Shown piece by piece: positions 1-12,692 of a stretch of 64,000 bases of DNA. The stretch comes from Henckelia pumila (Eukaryota; Streptophyta; Magnoliopsida; Lamiales; Gesneriaceae), in assembly GCF_033568475.1 (NCBI RefSeq), contig NC_133120.1, positions 91,778,151 to 91,842,150 of the forward strand, read 5' to 3'. The notes below the pieces were generated by a model. That model was given only the letters and a program-made list of their open reading frames with translations. It searched no databases and had not been told where the DNA came from. Both the position numbers and the translations under genes were made by a program. Each line of letters begins with the position of its first letter. Within the stretch, counting starts at the first letter, position 1.

Positions 1-477
1 TATTTTAAACCCTTGTTATGTTAGCATGTTGGGCCTCTAGGCTAACTACACTGGTATGGTGCAGGTGCGTACGTAGAGGAGGATGTGGTACCCACCGGTG
101 GCGAGGACATATGAGCGGACATGCAGTGACCCCGTGACCGTGATAGTCGTCTGAGTCTTTATGCATGTGTTGAATATTTTAGCATGTTATACATTTATTT
201 ATTTATATTCAGTGGTTGACAGTATGGGATATTTTACTTAAATATTTTCAGTGCATGCAATTTTTATTTGTTTTTGCTTATGTCAATATTTTATTAAATG
301 ATTGACTCAGATATTCAATTTATTAAAGGTTGCATTTTTATTTAGTTTATTATTTTTAAGTCTATTTATTCTGTGCATATATGTATGGTCATGTATGTAC
401 ATATTTTTACTTAGTAGGTATATAAAAAAAAAAAATTTCCGCATATTTATTTATATTAGAGAGTTAGGGGCGTTTCA
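1..477 (+). repeat. 5' LTR of element A (right-hand part only)
   Basis: Nearly identical to 7381-7855. It ends in TTTCA, immediately before the primer-binding site, so the CA terminus is at 477. The start of this LTR lies outside the window. Confidence 0.95.
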
Positions 478-479
478 GT

Positions 480-491
480 TGGTATCAGAGC
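480..491 (+). other. Primer-binding site of element A
   Basis: TGGTATCAGAGC, the complement of the 3' end of initiator methionine tRNA used by most plant LTR retrotransposons, lies two bases after the LTR end. Confidence 0.9.
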
Positions 492-649
492 ACGGTTCTT
501 GGAGAGGTCATTACTGCTATGCGAGCTCAGAAATCCACGCTACCGGTCTGTAAGTTTTAAGTGTTTATAGCATGATTTACTTTTAAAAAATTAAGTTAGC
601 ATTAATGTTAAAACACTTAGTTATGCATGGCGATTTACGTAAAGAAATA

Positions 650-1700
650 TGTGGTGGTGCACAATGCCTCCCAGACCGATGAACAGACGTGGGGAATCTA
701 CACCTACACCTCCACCTCCACCTCCACCTCCGCAGAACCCACTTGCAGCATTGGAGCAGGCCAATGCTACTTTGATGGCAGGGGTTACTGCTCTGTTAGA
801 GCAGCAGGCTTCACGTCCTAGAATGTCCCATGAGGAGGACGTAGCTGAGCGGTTCCATAAGAAGGGGCCGAAGGAGTTCATTGGACCATCGATCCTTTGT
901 TGGCTGAGGGGTGGATTCGTTCTTTGGAGTCCATCTTTGCATATATGGGGATCACAGATGCGGACAGGGTGAACTGTGCGACGTATATGTTGAGGGGAGA
1001 CGCAGCTCTTTGGTGGGAGGGTGCTGCCAGGGGAGTACACCTTCCTACACTGTCTTGGGCAGAGTTTGGGCGTATCTTCTACGCCAAGTATTTCATGGAG
1101 GATGTGAGGAGTCGCATGATCCGGGAGTTTATGAGTCTCCGGCAGGGGGACAGGTCAGTGGTTGAGTATGTGAGCCAGTTCGAGAGAGGCTGTCATTTTG
1201 TGCCTCTGATTTCAGACAGTCCACCGGAGAAGATGAGGCAGTTTGTGGAGGGACTGAGAGCGGATATCAAGCACGACGTACGTATGATGGACGTCTCTAC
1301 ATACGAGGCGGCAGTTAGTAGAGCACTGAGGTCAGAGGAGGGTAGGAGAGAGATACAGCGAGAGCAGCAGGGGAAGAGACAGATTCAGTCGGGGTATCAG
1401 CGACCATCTTCGCAGCCTCCTGCAAAGAAGCAGTTTACTGGGCCATCTAAGGGCCCGAATCCGCAGCAGAGGCCACAGCAGTTGAGGGGCGGGGCCCCTA
1501 ATGCTATAGGTTTTCCTACTTGTCCGAAGTGTCAGAAGATGCATTCGGGACCTTGTCTGTTGGGAGCAGGAGTTTGTTTCCACTGTAGGGAGCCAGGGCA
1601 TCAGATAGCTAACTGACCGAGGAAGAAGAACACCGCTGGTAGAGTGTTCGTCATGCAGGCAGAGGAGGCAGATCCAGACACCTCCTTGATCACTGGTATA
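650..1700 (+). pseudogene. gag region of element A (fossil)
   Basis: Capsid-type gag with a proline-rich start, the WW-containing capsid segment typical of plant gypsy gag ('DAALWWEGAARG'), and a C-terminal zinc knuckle (C-x2-C-x4-H-x4-C type around 1570-1610). It is a broken fossil copy. An AT-rich spacer of about 200 bp follows before the protease region. Confidence 0.85.
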
Positions 1701-1931
1701 TCTTACCTCTAGTATTTTATAATTTCTTCCTTTGGTTAAAAATTTCGTTTTCTGTGGAATTGTTGTTATTTGGATTATCTATTTTCATGTTAGAATAAGA
1801 AGAATGTTTTACTTGTGATTAGAATTAAGGGTTTTAGCGACTCTTTGGGGAAAGTTTAGTAGTGGTATGAAATTGTTGGGATTCTTCTGCGTGCAGGGAG
1901 AATTCTAGTTGGAGGCAACTCCACGTTTGCG

Positions 1932-4900
1932 TTGCTAGATTCAGGGGCTACGCATTCGTTTATCTCCCTGGAGTTTATCAGATGGATAGGCATCACACCC
2001 GAGATTGTTGACAGTGGTTATGATGTCACTATGCCGTCAGGACAGATTATTTCTACCTCTAGTGTCATTCGAGAACTGGAGTTGGAGCTTCAGGGGCACT
2101 CCATTCGCGCAGATGTGGTGGTTTTGCCATTGAGTGGATTTGATTTGATATTGGGTATGGACTGGTTGACAGTCAATGGAGCTTCGATTGATTTTCGTCG
2201 GAGGACAGTGTCAGTGAAACCGTCGGGAGGCGACCCGTTTACTTTTCATGTATCTCAGAGCAGTGATATTCCTCAGGTGATATCTCTTATTCAGGCGAGG
2301 AAGTTGTTGAAACGGGGTTGCCAAGGTTTTTTAGCAAGTATTGTCACGGCCACAGAATCACCTAGCAGATCATTATCAGAGATAGAGGTGGTTCGTGACT
2401 TTTCGGACGTCTTCCCGGAGGATGTTGCAGGAATTCCATCAGTGAGAGATATGGAGTTCAGCATCGACTTAGTGCCAGACACCGTGCCTATCTCTAAGGC
2501 ACCATACAGACTTGCTCCTATCGAGATGAAAGAGTTGAAGGAGAAGATACAGGAATTATTAGAGAAAGGCTTTGTTCGTCCTAGCTTTTCTCTATGGGGA
2601 GCTCCAGTGTTATTTGTGAAGAAGAAGGATGGCAGTATGAGACTGTGCATCGATTATCGAGAGCTCAATAGGGTCACAGTGAAGAATAAGTACCCACTGC
2701 CGAGGATAGAGGACTTATTTGATCAGTTGCAGGGAGCTTCGGTGTTCTCCAAGATCGACCTGCGATCTGGTTACCATCAGCTGCGAGTTAGAGAGGCAGA
2801 TGTGTCCAAGACTGCTTTTCGGACATGTTATGGGCATTACGAGTTCTTAGTGATGCCATTTGGGATGACCAATGCTCCAGCGGTTTTCATGGATCTCATG
2901 AACCGGGTATTTCAGCCGTATCTTGATCAGTTCATCATAGTCTTCATTGATGATATCTTGATCTACTCTAGGAGCATTGAGAAGCATAGGCAGCATCTAC
3001 AGACAGCCTTGCAGACTTTGAGGGAGCATCGTTTGTATGCCAAGTTCAGCAAGTGTGAGTTTTGGCTCGAGCAGGTGGCATTTCTTGGCCACATTATTTC
3101 GAGAGATGGGATTGCAGTGGATCAGTCGAAGGTTGAGGCAGTGCAGAAATGGGGTATTCCGAAGAATGCTTCAGAGATTCGCAGTTTCTTGGGTTTGGCA
3201 GGATACTATAGGAAGTTCATCAAGGGTTTTTCCTCTATTGCAGTACCCTTGACTTTCTTAACCAAGAAGAACGCGAAGTTTATTTGGAGTTCAGACTGTC
3301 AGAGGAGCTTCGATCAGCTGAAGAAAGCACTCACTACTGCACCTGTTTTAGCGATGACAGTACCACACGAAGAGTTAGTGGTGTACACCGACGCGTCTAA
3401 GCTAGGTTTAGGCGCAGTACTTATGCAGTGTGGTAAGGTTATTGCTTATGCGTCGAGGCAGTTGAAGATTCATGAGCAGAACTACCCGACGCATAACTTG
3501 GAGTTAGCGGCAGTGGTTTTTGCTTTGAAAATCTGGAGGCACTATCTGTATGGCGAGAAGTGCAAGATTTTCACTGATCATAAGAGCCTCAAGTACTTCT
3601 TCACTCAGAAGGAGTTGAACATGAGGCAACGGAGATGGTTGGAGTTGGTGAAGGATTACGACTGTGACATTAGCTACCATCCGGGTAAAGCTAATGTAGT
3701 GGCCGATGCTTTGAGTCAGAAGTCGTCAGTGGTATCGTGTTTGTCAGTGCAGCTACCACTGCAGAGTGAGATTCAGAGGTTTGATTTGGAGTTTTACTCG
3801 AGTGGTCATGCACCGAGCTTGTCAGTGTTGACGGTGCAGCCAGTTCTGCGAGATCGGATCAGGGATGGACAGTCTACTGATGAGGAGTTGCAGCGATGGA
3901 GACAGAGAGATGAGGCCAAGGGTAATCTTCTGTATACAGTTATGGATGGCATTGTTCAGTACCGTGGTAGGATGTGGGTACCGAACGTCGATCAGTTGAG
4001 AGCTGAGATCTTAGCAGAGGCTCACACATCTCCGTACTCCATTCACCCCGGAAGTACGAAGATGTATCGAGATTTGCAGTTATTGTATTGGTGGCCCGGG
4101 ATGAAGGGAGACATCGGGAGAGTTGTGTCAGAGTGCTTGACTTGTCAGCAGGTCAAGGCAGAGCATCAGCGTCCAGCAGGACTTCTTAGACCTCTTCCTA
4201 TTCCGGAATGGAAATGGGAGAATATTATGATGGACTTTGTAGTTGGCTTACTGAGGAGTGCCAGAGGTTGCACAGCTATTTGGGTGATCGTGGATAGACT
4301 CACCAAGTCAGCTCATTTCTTACCGGTGAGGACTACTTACTCCTTGACACAGTATGCAGAGCTTTACATCAAGGAGATTATTAGACTGCATGGCATACCA
4401 GTGTCGATAGTATCAGACAGAGATCCGAGATTTACGTCTGCATTTTGGAGGAGTTTGCACACTGCATTGGGGACTAGACTTTTGTTCAGTACAGCGTTCC
4501 ATCCCCAGACAGATGGTCAGTCTGAGAGAGTGATTCAGGTTCTCGAGGATCTACTGAGAGCTTGTGTCATCGACTTTCAGGGCTCGTGGGAGACTAGACT
4601 GACATTAGTGGAGTTTACCTATAACAACAGTTTTCAGTCGTCTATAGGTATGGCTCATTATGCAGCATTGTACGGGATGAGGTGCAGATCTCCTGTGCAT
4701 TGGGATGAGGTCGGTGAGAGGATTTTACTTGGACCTGAGATTGTGCAGCAGACAGCTGATATTGTGACACAGATTCGGGATAGCATGAGGACTGCTCAGA
4801 GTCGTCAGAAGAGTTATGCAGATACTTGACGACGAGATTTGGAGTTCGCTGTAGGTGATCACGTATTCCTGAAGGTGTCACCTATGAAGGGAGTAGTACG

Positions 4901-5270
4901 ATTTGGTCGGAGAGGCAAGCTTAATCCGAGATATATAGGGTCATTCGAGATCTTGGAGAGAGTTGGCACGTTGGCCTACCATTTAGCTCTACAACCAGGG
5001 CTAGCGGCAGTGCACAATGTATTCCATGTATCCATGCTTCGGAGATACATCTCGAACCCGTCACATGTGTTGGATTTTGAGCCTCTTCAGTTGACACCGG
5101 AGTTAGCATTTGAGGAGAGGCCTATACGGATCTTGGCTAGGGAGGAGCGCAGATTGAGGACACGGGTTATACCGATGGTCAGAGTCCAGTGGCTGAATCA
5201 CTCGGAGGAGGAAGCTACTTGGGAGACCGAAGCAGATATGAGAACTCGCTACCCGGAGTTGTTCGGGTAA
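1932..5270 (+). pseudogene. pol region of element A (protease, RT, RNase H, integrase, chromodomain)
   Basis: Domains in order: aspartic protease (LDSGATHSF, near 1935), reverse transcriptase with the FIDDIL active-site box (near 2945), RNase H (VYTDAS, near 3380), zinc-binding integrase N-terminus (near 4030-4150) and integrase core (SDRDPRF, near 4410), then a chromodomain-like C-terminus ending in TWE...YPELF (near 5215-5268). Integrase following RNase H places it in Ty3/gypsy rather than Ty1/copia. Fossil copy with few disruptions. Confidence 0.92.
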
Positions 5271-5301
5271 GTACTTTAATTTCGAGGACGAAATCCAATT
5301 T

Positions 5302-5314
5302 AAGGGGGGGAGAA
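5302..5314 (+). other. Polypurine tract of element A
   Basis: A run of purines containing seven G lies directly before the TG that opens the 3' LTR. This is the expected site for plus-strand priming. Confidence 0.85.
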
Positions 5315-5315
5315 T

Positions 5316-7855
5316 TGTAACACCCGGTATTTTTAAATACGTAAATTCGCATGCATAATTAGGAAATTTATTTATTTAAAATTTTAGATTTATGGGTTAA
5401 ATAATTATGTGAAATTTTTTGTGCATGTTCTAAGTTATTTTTAAGCATTTAACCCATAATTAGTGATTTTCACGATTTATGGAAATTAATTGTTTTTGAT
5501 CGCGTAGACGGGACCGTGGACGGACGAGATGACAACTTTCTATCCAAATTATTTTATGAGTCTTTTTAGAGCCCAAAAATATTATTTTGAGTTTTATTTC
5601 CTCAATATTTTTAGTATTTAATTTTATATAATTTTAGGATTCTGTTTTTATTCAAAATAAGCCAAAATAATGACTTTTTAGTATTTTTAAAATTCTCTTA
5701 ATTAATATTTCGGGATTTTAATTTTAGTTATCAGATTTTACTTCTTATTTAGAGTTTTTAAGTTATATATTTTATATTTAAAAATCCCTATTAATATTTT
5801 ATTATCCTAAAAACCTATTTTTAAAATTTAAAACCTTACCCTAAACCTACCCAACCCTCACGCCTCCAAGCCCTCAGCCGACATCTCCCCCTCTCCTTCA
5901 TATTCTTCATCGATCATAAATCTCCAAGGCTCCATAGCCGATTTTTCTTCGAAGTTTCAAGGTTGCTCGTCGTCCCGTCGTCCCGGATTCGTTCTACACG
6001 CTCCTACCTCTTCTTTTATCGGTGCAAGGCATGTTTCCTTTTGTTTTATTGTACTATATCAGGGTTCATGTGTGTGTGTGTGTGTGTGTGTGTGTATACA
6101 TCAGTTTATTTAAGGACTTTCAGAAAATAATCGAAATTGGTTTGATGTATGCGCTTTATTCATGTTTTGTGGAATCATGCTCACGATTTTAAGCCATGGG
6201 TGCGTCTAACTGCTGGCCAAGGATTCCTAGGTGGTGTGAGGGTGGTCGGAACTCGAGTGGCTCGAGTGGTTCGAGCCAAAAGAGCCCAGGAAGCAAGCTA
6301 GGTCGATCGGGTTCCAGGAGTGCGCAGGTTTAGGGTTTTGGAGAAGGAGGTTCGGTGATGGGGGTCCAGGCTGCATGGGGCTGGGGGCTGGTACAGGTTA
6401 GGTCCGCCCAGACGTGGGCTACGTCTGGGCTGCGGCGCTCTAGCCAGGGCGGCCGGAGCAGGCCGGCAGCAGCCAAGGAGTGGTTGCTGCTCACGGCCAC
6501 AGCCGAGACGGGAATAGGGCGACGGGTCCTAGGGTTTCAGGTGGGTTCCGGGTCGGGTTAGTGGTCCGGGTCAAGTCCGTGGGTCACGGGTTAAGTTAGT
6601 TGGGTCCGGGTCCGGGTTAAGTTAATTGGGCTCGGGTATTTTTAATTTTAAGTTAATTATTAAATTTAAGTATTTTATTGGGCTAATTAGATTAATTAAA
6701 TTAATGGGCTACATTTAAGTTTGTTAATGGGCTTTAATTAATTAAGTGGGCTTGGAATAATTAATTATTGGGCTTAAGTATGTTAATGGGCCAGTCTCAG
6801 TGATAGTGGGCCAGAATTTAAGAAAATGGGCCTGAGTGTTAGGACCAGCAGTTCAGTACAAACCATGAGAAATTGCATGTGTCCTAAATATATATTTAAT
6901 TATTTTATGCATGAATGTTATTTTAGTATTTATATGTTAGTATAAAAATTAAATTAAATATATATGAAGGACACACATTTTATTTAAGTACATGCATTCA
7001 TGAAATAATTTTTATGCATGATTTAATGTTTAAAGTTGAGCAAAAGAAAAATAATTTTTATGTTGGAAGTTGAAGTAGTGTGACAATTTGAGGGGGATTC
7101 GTCCCCATATGTGAACTATTGAAGGACAGTTTACTGCCAATTTAAGAGGTGATTCGTCACCGCCACGTACGTTGGTTTCCATGCTGATCAGTATTTAATG
7201 TATGATTTAAGGTTACACTATGGATACAACCATGCGATGTTAGAAAATAATTTGCTCAACAATGTTTATGTATTATGTATGATTATGATATTTAAGTTAA
7301 TTTAAGTTATGTTATGTCATGATATTTTTAAGCATGCTCATTCATGTATATGAATGTATTAGTATTAAAGTGATTTAAATTATTTTAAATCCTTGTTATG
7401 TTAGCATGTTGGGCCTCTAGGCTCACTACACTGGTATGGTGCAGGTGAGTACGTAGAGGAGGATGTGGTACCCACCGGCGGCGAGGACATATGAGCGGAC
7501 ATGCAGTGACCCCGTGACCGTGATAGTCGTCTGAGTCTTTATGCATGTGTTGAATATTTTAGCATGTTATACATTTATTTATTTATATTCAGTGGTTGAC
7601 AGTATGGGATATTTTACTTAAATATTTTCAGTGCATGCAATTTTTATTTGTTTTTGCTTATGTCAATATTTTATTAAATGATTGACTCAGATATTCAATT
7701 TATTAAAGGTTACATTTTTATTTAGTTTATTATTTTTAAGTCTATTTATTCTGTGCATATATGTATGGGCATGTATGTACATATTTTTACTTAGTAGGTA
7801 TATAAAAAAAAAATTTCCGCATATTTATTTGTATTAGAGAGTTAGGGGCGTTTCA
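5316..7855 (+). repeat. 3' LTR of element A, 2540 bp
   Basis: Starts TGTAACACCCGG after the polypurine tract and ends in TTTCA. Its last 475 bp match the window start. It contains a (TG)13 microsatellite and a more GC-rich block around 6180-6620. It is followed by CAGTG, which also sits at the matching place in the intact 3' LTR of element B (13736-13740), so CAGTG is the predicted 5-bp target duplication; the left copy is out of view. Confidence 0.93.
6069..6094 (+). repeat. (TG)13 microsatellite inside the 3' LTR of element A
   Basis: An uninterrupted TG dinucleotide run. The matching part of the 5' LTR is outside the window, so it cannot be compared. Confidence 0.9.
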
Positions 7856-8078
7856 CAGTGGTTGGTCAGCTGGAGCTTCGCCTAGGTTTTATTCTGTTGT
7901 TATTGGATTGATACAACTATTCGATTTGGTTGTATTATATTTGGGTATTTACAGATTCCTTTACTTGGGATTGTATAATGTCTATGGTTTCCGCAGCTTA
8001 ATTCTGATTATTGTTTTGATTAAGTTAATTGCATGCCTAAGTTCTGTTTAGTAGGTGATCCGAGTAAGGGTCACTACA
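7856..8078 (+). repeat. 5' LTR of element B (last 223 bp)
   Basis: Aligns end to end with 13736-13958 and ends in CACTACA just before the primer-binding site. The upstream part was displaced by the insertion of element A. Confidence 0.95.
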
Positions 8079-8082
8079 TTTA

Positions 8083-8094
8083 TGGTATCAGAGC
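8083..8094 (+). other. Primer-binding site of element B
   Basis: TGGTATCAGAGC (initiator methionine tRNA type), four bases after the LTR end. Confidence 0.9.
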
Positions 8095-8154
8095 ATGCAA
8101 AGTATTCTTGGGATTTAGATTCTCCATAAGATAACCGTTAGGTTAATTTTGTAG

Positions 8155-9137
8155 ATGGCAGATCGTGATGACCAGAGTTCTCATGGCAGTATTGGTGGGC
8201 GTTGGGGTGATGCCGACCGGGAGCCTCGTCGGGAACGCCGCCATCGTCATCGAGATGAGGACCGTTTCAGTGTACGTCGATTCTTGCAGATGGGGCCTAA
8301 GCCCTTGGGCGGAGGCGAGTCTTCGGAAGAGGCGGAGAACTGGTTAGACCGCATGGAGACGACTTTTCGAACGTTTCACTGCACCGAGGACCAGAAGATG
8401 GAGACACTGGGTTATCTTCTGGATGGACGTGCGCGTAGGTGGTGGAGGTTTACTTCTGCACCTTTTGTTGCGGCGAGAGGAGTGGCCACTGGGCCGAATT
8501 CCGTACAGCTTTCCACAAGCTATATTTTCCTCCTGCACTCCGACAGACGAAGGCAGGTGAGCTTCTGAGCTTGCGGCAGGGAGCTTTGTCTATTGATGAG
8601 TACCAGCAGAAGTTCTTTGATCTGTTAGCCTATTGCCCGGAGATTGCCGACAGCTCCGAGATGAAGTATAATATGTTCCTTCAGGGCCTTAACCCTGAGA
8701 TCCATGACCATGTGGCGGTTGGTGACGACATGTCCTACAAGGGTTTGGTGAGCCGTTGTCACCAGGCGGAGGACAGCATTCGACTGAACAGGTCTTTCTC
8801 TCAGTCGAGACCTGCTAGTTCTTTGGGTTCCCGTGCCCAATCTTTCAAGAAGTCTGGATCTACTTCTTCTTCCTCTGGCTCTGCTGGTGTTGTCCGTTTT
8901 GGAAAGAAGGACAAGTGTGATCACTGTGGGAAGAACCATCCATCCGACAAGTGCCGTAAAGCTTCTGGAGCTTGTTTTTGTTACGGTGAGATGGGTCATA
9001 TCCGAAGGGATTGTCCACTATCTGGGGGAGGCGCTTCTGGTTCTGGTTCAGGATCTGGTTCTCAGGCCACCGTTCAGCAGAGGTCGCAGGGACAGCCTGC
9101 TGGGAGTTCTCATTTGAGGCCACAAGCTTCTGGCTAG
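8155..9137 (+). pseudogene. gag region of element B (fossil)
   Basis: Gag-like coding remains with an arginine-rich start, the 'EEAENWLDRME' capsid segment, a WW capsid motif and a CCHC zinc knuckle near 8960-9020 followed by a serine/glycine-rich tail. Broken fossil. Confidence 0.85.
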
Positions 9138-12100
9138 GTGTTTGCCCTGAGACATGATCAGGCAGTGGAGGAGAATGAGAAAGTCATCGCAGGTACATTT
9201 CTGCTTTATGGTATACCTGATCTTGTACTTATTGACACTGGTGCATCTCATTCCTTCATTTCTGCACGTTTTGTTAAGAGGCATAAGTTACCATGCATTG
9301 CACTAGACGTAGTGATGACTGTTTTTACTCCGACGGGCCAATCTGCTTTGGCTAAGCGTCTAGTTATGGGTTGCCCTTTAGAGTTCAAGGGAAACACTCT
9401 GTTAGCGAATCTCATGGTTCTTGCGATGGATGACTTCGATTGTATTCTGGGGATAGACATGCTGACTACCTATCGAGCTTCAGTGGACTGCTATCAGAGA
9501 TTAGTACGCTTTCATCCGGAAGGGAGTGAGAGCTGGTTTTTCTATGGTAAGGGAGAGCGACCCCCGATGCCACTGGTATCTGCTTTAAGAGTCTATCGAG
9601 CTCTAGAGTCTGGCGGGGAAGGTTACCTTATCTATGCAGTTGATTTGTCCGCTGAGAGCGTTGGGATAGAGAGCATTCCGGTCGTGGATAAATTTCCTGA
9701 TGAGATTCCGGGTTTTCCTCCTGTTAGGGAAGTCGAGTTTGGCATAGAGTTGATGCCGGGTACTTTGCCTATTTCTCGAGCACCGTATCGTCTGGCTCCG
9801 TCAGAGATGCGTGAGTTGAAAAATCAGCTACAGGATCTTTTGGACAAGGGGTACATTCATCCTAGTGTATCTCCTTGGGGAGCTCCTGTTCTTTTTATAA
9901 AGAAGAAGGATGGGTCTATGCGGCTATGCATTGACTATCGTCAGTTGAACCGAGTTACTGTGAAGAACAAGTATCCTTTGCCTCGTATTGATGACTTGTT
10001 TGATCAGCTGCAGGGAACTTCAGTTTACTCCAAGATTGACTTGAGATCTGGGTATCATCAGTTGAGAGTCTGAGATCAAGACGTAGCCCAGACTGCATTC
10101 CGTACTCGCTATGGGCATTACGAGTTTCTAGTGATGCCATTTGGTTTGACTAATGCGCCGGCTATATTCATGGACCTGATGAACCATGTCTTCAGGGAGT
10201 ATTTGGACAAGTTTGTCGTGGTCTTCATTGACGACATCTTGGTGTATTCGCGTAATACGGAAGAGCATGTTTCTCACTTGCGGTTGGTACTGCAGACTTT
10301 TCGGGATGAGCAGTTGTACGCCAAGCTTAGAAAGTGTGAGTTTTAAATGGATCGAGTGGTCTTTCTTGGCCATATCATATCCAGGAAGGGGATTTCTGTT
10401 GATCCAAGCAAGATTGAGGCGGTGCTTAATTGGTCGCGACCGACGACGGTTGCTGAGATCCGTAGCTTTCTGGGTCTAGCAGGATATTATCGTCGCTTCA
10501 TTTTGAATTTCTCTCAGCTAGCTCGACCTTTGACGCAGCTTACCCGCAAGGGTGTGGATTTCGAGTGGTCCTCCGAATGTGAGGAGAACTTCTGTGAGCT
10601 TCGACGACGGTTGACTTATGCGCCGGTGTTGGCATTACCGTCAGGATCTGGAGGGTATGTGGTGTACACTGATGCTTCTCTTCAGGGGTTAGGTTGTGTC
10701 CTGACTCAGAATGGGCATGTGATTGCATACGCTTCTAGACAGCTGAAGCTTCACGAGGACAACTACCCAGTCCATGATTTGGAATTGGCAGCCATTGTGT
10801 TCGCTTTGAAGTTCTGGCCTCATTATCTGTATGGCGAGAAATTTGAGATCTTCACCGACCATAAGAGTCTCAATTATTTGTTCACTCAGGCAGAGCTGAA
10901 CATGAGGCAGAGACGTTGGATGGACTTGCTTAAGGACTATGATTGCGAGATTAAGTACCATCCGGGAGCTGCTAATCTCACCGATGATGCATTGAGTCGC
11001 AAGGTGCGACTATCCGCACTTCAGTCTTGTTCGATGTCTAGTGCGATCAGTGACTGTTGTACTTCAGGATATACTTTCAAGCATAAGAAAGGTATGCAGA
11101 GTATCCAGATGTTTGCGATATTATCTGAGCCAGCTTTGTATTCACGGATTCGAGATGCTCAGATGTCTGATTCGAAAAACCAGCATTTAGCTCGTCTAGC
11201 TAACGAGGGTAGCTCGTCTGGATTTCATTATCAGTCAGATGGTTTTCTGTGTTTGTCTGGTAGGCTTGTGATTCCGCAGGATGTAGAGTTGCGAGAGGAG
11301 ATTTTGTCTCAGGTGCATCGCACTAAGTTGAGTATTCATCCTGGGAGCAACAAGATGTACAATGATCTACGTACTCGTTTCTGGTGGAAGGGAATGAAAC
11401 GCAGTGTTTATCAGTTTGTTTTGAGATGTTTGGTGTGTCAACAGGTCAAGGCAGAGCACCGACGACCTGGAGGATTACTTCACAGTCTGCCTATTCCTGA
11501 ATGGAAATGGGAGTTTATCACAATAGACTTTGTGACCCATTTGCCGGTATCCCCGAGGAACTGTGATGCTATCTGGGTTGTGGTGGACCGACTCACCAAG
11601 TCAGCGCATTTCATTTCCTATAGCCGGGAGTACAATGTGGATCGTATGGCTCGGTTGTACATTCAGGAGATCGTTCGACTTCATGGAGTGCCTGTGAGCA
11701 TTGTCAGCGATCGGGACCCCAGGTTTACTTCTAGATTCTGGGGGAATGTTCAGCGTGCGATGGGTACTACTCTCAGTTTGAGTACTGCCTATCATCCGGA
11801 GACTGATGGTCAGTCAGAGCGCACTATCCGTACTTTGGAGGATATTCTTAGAGCGTGCGTCATGGATTTTGACTCAGCCTGGCAGGATCATTTGTCATTG
11901 ATCGAGTTCGCGTACAACAACAGCTATCATACTAGCATTGGGATGGCACCTTTTGAGGCGTTGTACGGACGATGTTATCGTACTCCACTTTTCTGGGAAG
12001 AAGTGGGGGAGAGACAGGCTGAGGGGCCAGAGTTAATCCAGCAAGCTACAGACATTGTTGATCAGATCAAGAAACGGATTAAAATTGCACAAGATCGTCA

Positions 12101-12560
12101 GGCCAGCTATGCTAACACTAAGCGTAGGCCTTTGCAATTCGATGTCGGGGAGAGGGTGTTTTTGAGAGTGTTACCTTTCTGCAGGATTCTCAGATTTGGC
12201 CTTAAGGGCAAGTTGTCTCTCAGATTTATCGGTCCGTTTGAGATCTTGTAAAGCATTGGCGATTTGTCTTATCGTCTGGCTTTACCACCGTATCTGTCCA
12301 GTATTCACGACGTGTTCCACGTATCTCTGTTGCGATGGTATGTGGCGGATGAGTCCCATATTCTGCAGCCATCCAAAGTTAAAGTAGATAAGGATTTGAC
12401 CTATGTTGAGAAACCTATTCGTATCCTGGATCATAAGGATAAGGTCTTGCGAAACAAAGTCATTCATTTGGTTTTAGTTCAGTGGCAGCGCCGAGGCACT
12501 TAAAAAGCTACTTGGGAGCTTGAGAACAGGATACGTGAAGACCATCCTGAGTTGTTTTGA
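9138..12560 (+). pseudogene. pol region of element B (protease, RT, RNase H, integrase, chromodomain)
   Basis: Protease (IDTGASHSF, near 9230), reverse transcriptase with FIDDIL (near 10230), RNase H (VYTDAS, near 10665), integrase zinc finger and core (SDRDPRF, near 11708) and a chromodomain-like end (near 12480-12560). It is clearly related to element A's pol but belongs to a different lineage of copies. Broken, with several disruptions. Confidence 0.9.
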
Positions 12561-12683
12561 TTTCATTCTTAAGTTGTATTCAGTTGCAAACTCTGTAAAC
12601 GTTTGATTTGAATAAAGAATGTTTATGTACCTTGTGTTACATTCAGTACTTAAGATCTGTTTCGAGGACGAAACATCTTAAGT

Positions 12684-12692
12684 GGGGGAGAA
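12684..12692 (+). other. Polypurine tract of element B
   Basis: GGGGGAGAA immediately before the TG that opens the 3' LTR. Confidence 0.85.

Larger units (their letters stand above)
1..7855 (+). mobile_element. Ty3/gypsy LTR retrotransposon, Tekay/Del-like chromovirus (element A, left end outside window)
   Basis: Fossil LTR retrotransposon. Parts seen in order: the end of the 5' LTR (1-477), a tRNA-iMet type primer-binding site, a gag region, a pol region with protease, reverse transcriptase, RNase H and integrase in Ty3/gypsy order, a chromodomain-like C-terminus, a polypurine tract and a complete 3' LTR. With two LTRs of about 2.54 kb and an internal part of about 4.84 kb the element would be near 9.9 kb, so roughly 2 kb lies left of the window. 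The copy looks nearly full length but is broken, with a small number of disruptions. The two LTRs differ at about 7 of 475 comparable positions (about 1.5%), which suggests insertion about 0.5-1 million years ago at usual plant rates. Clade assignment rests on LTR length, domain order and chromodomain. Confidence 0.93.

Noticed and set aside
8083-8094. tRNA-like sequence at the primer-binding sites (also at 480-491)
   Set aside because: Only 12 bases complementary to tRNA-iMet, placed right after LTR ends; these are primer sites, not tRNA genes.
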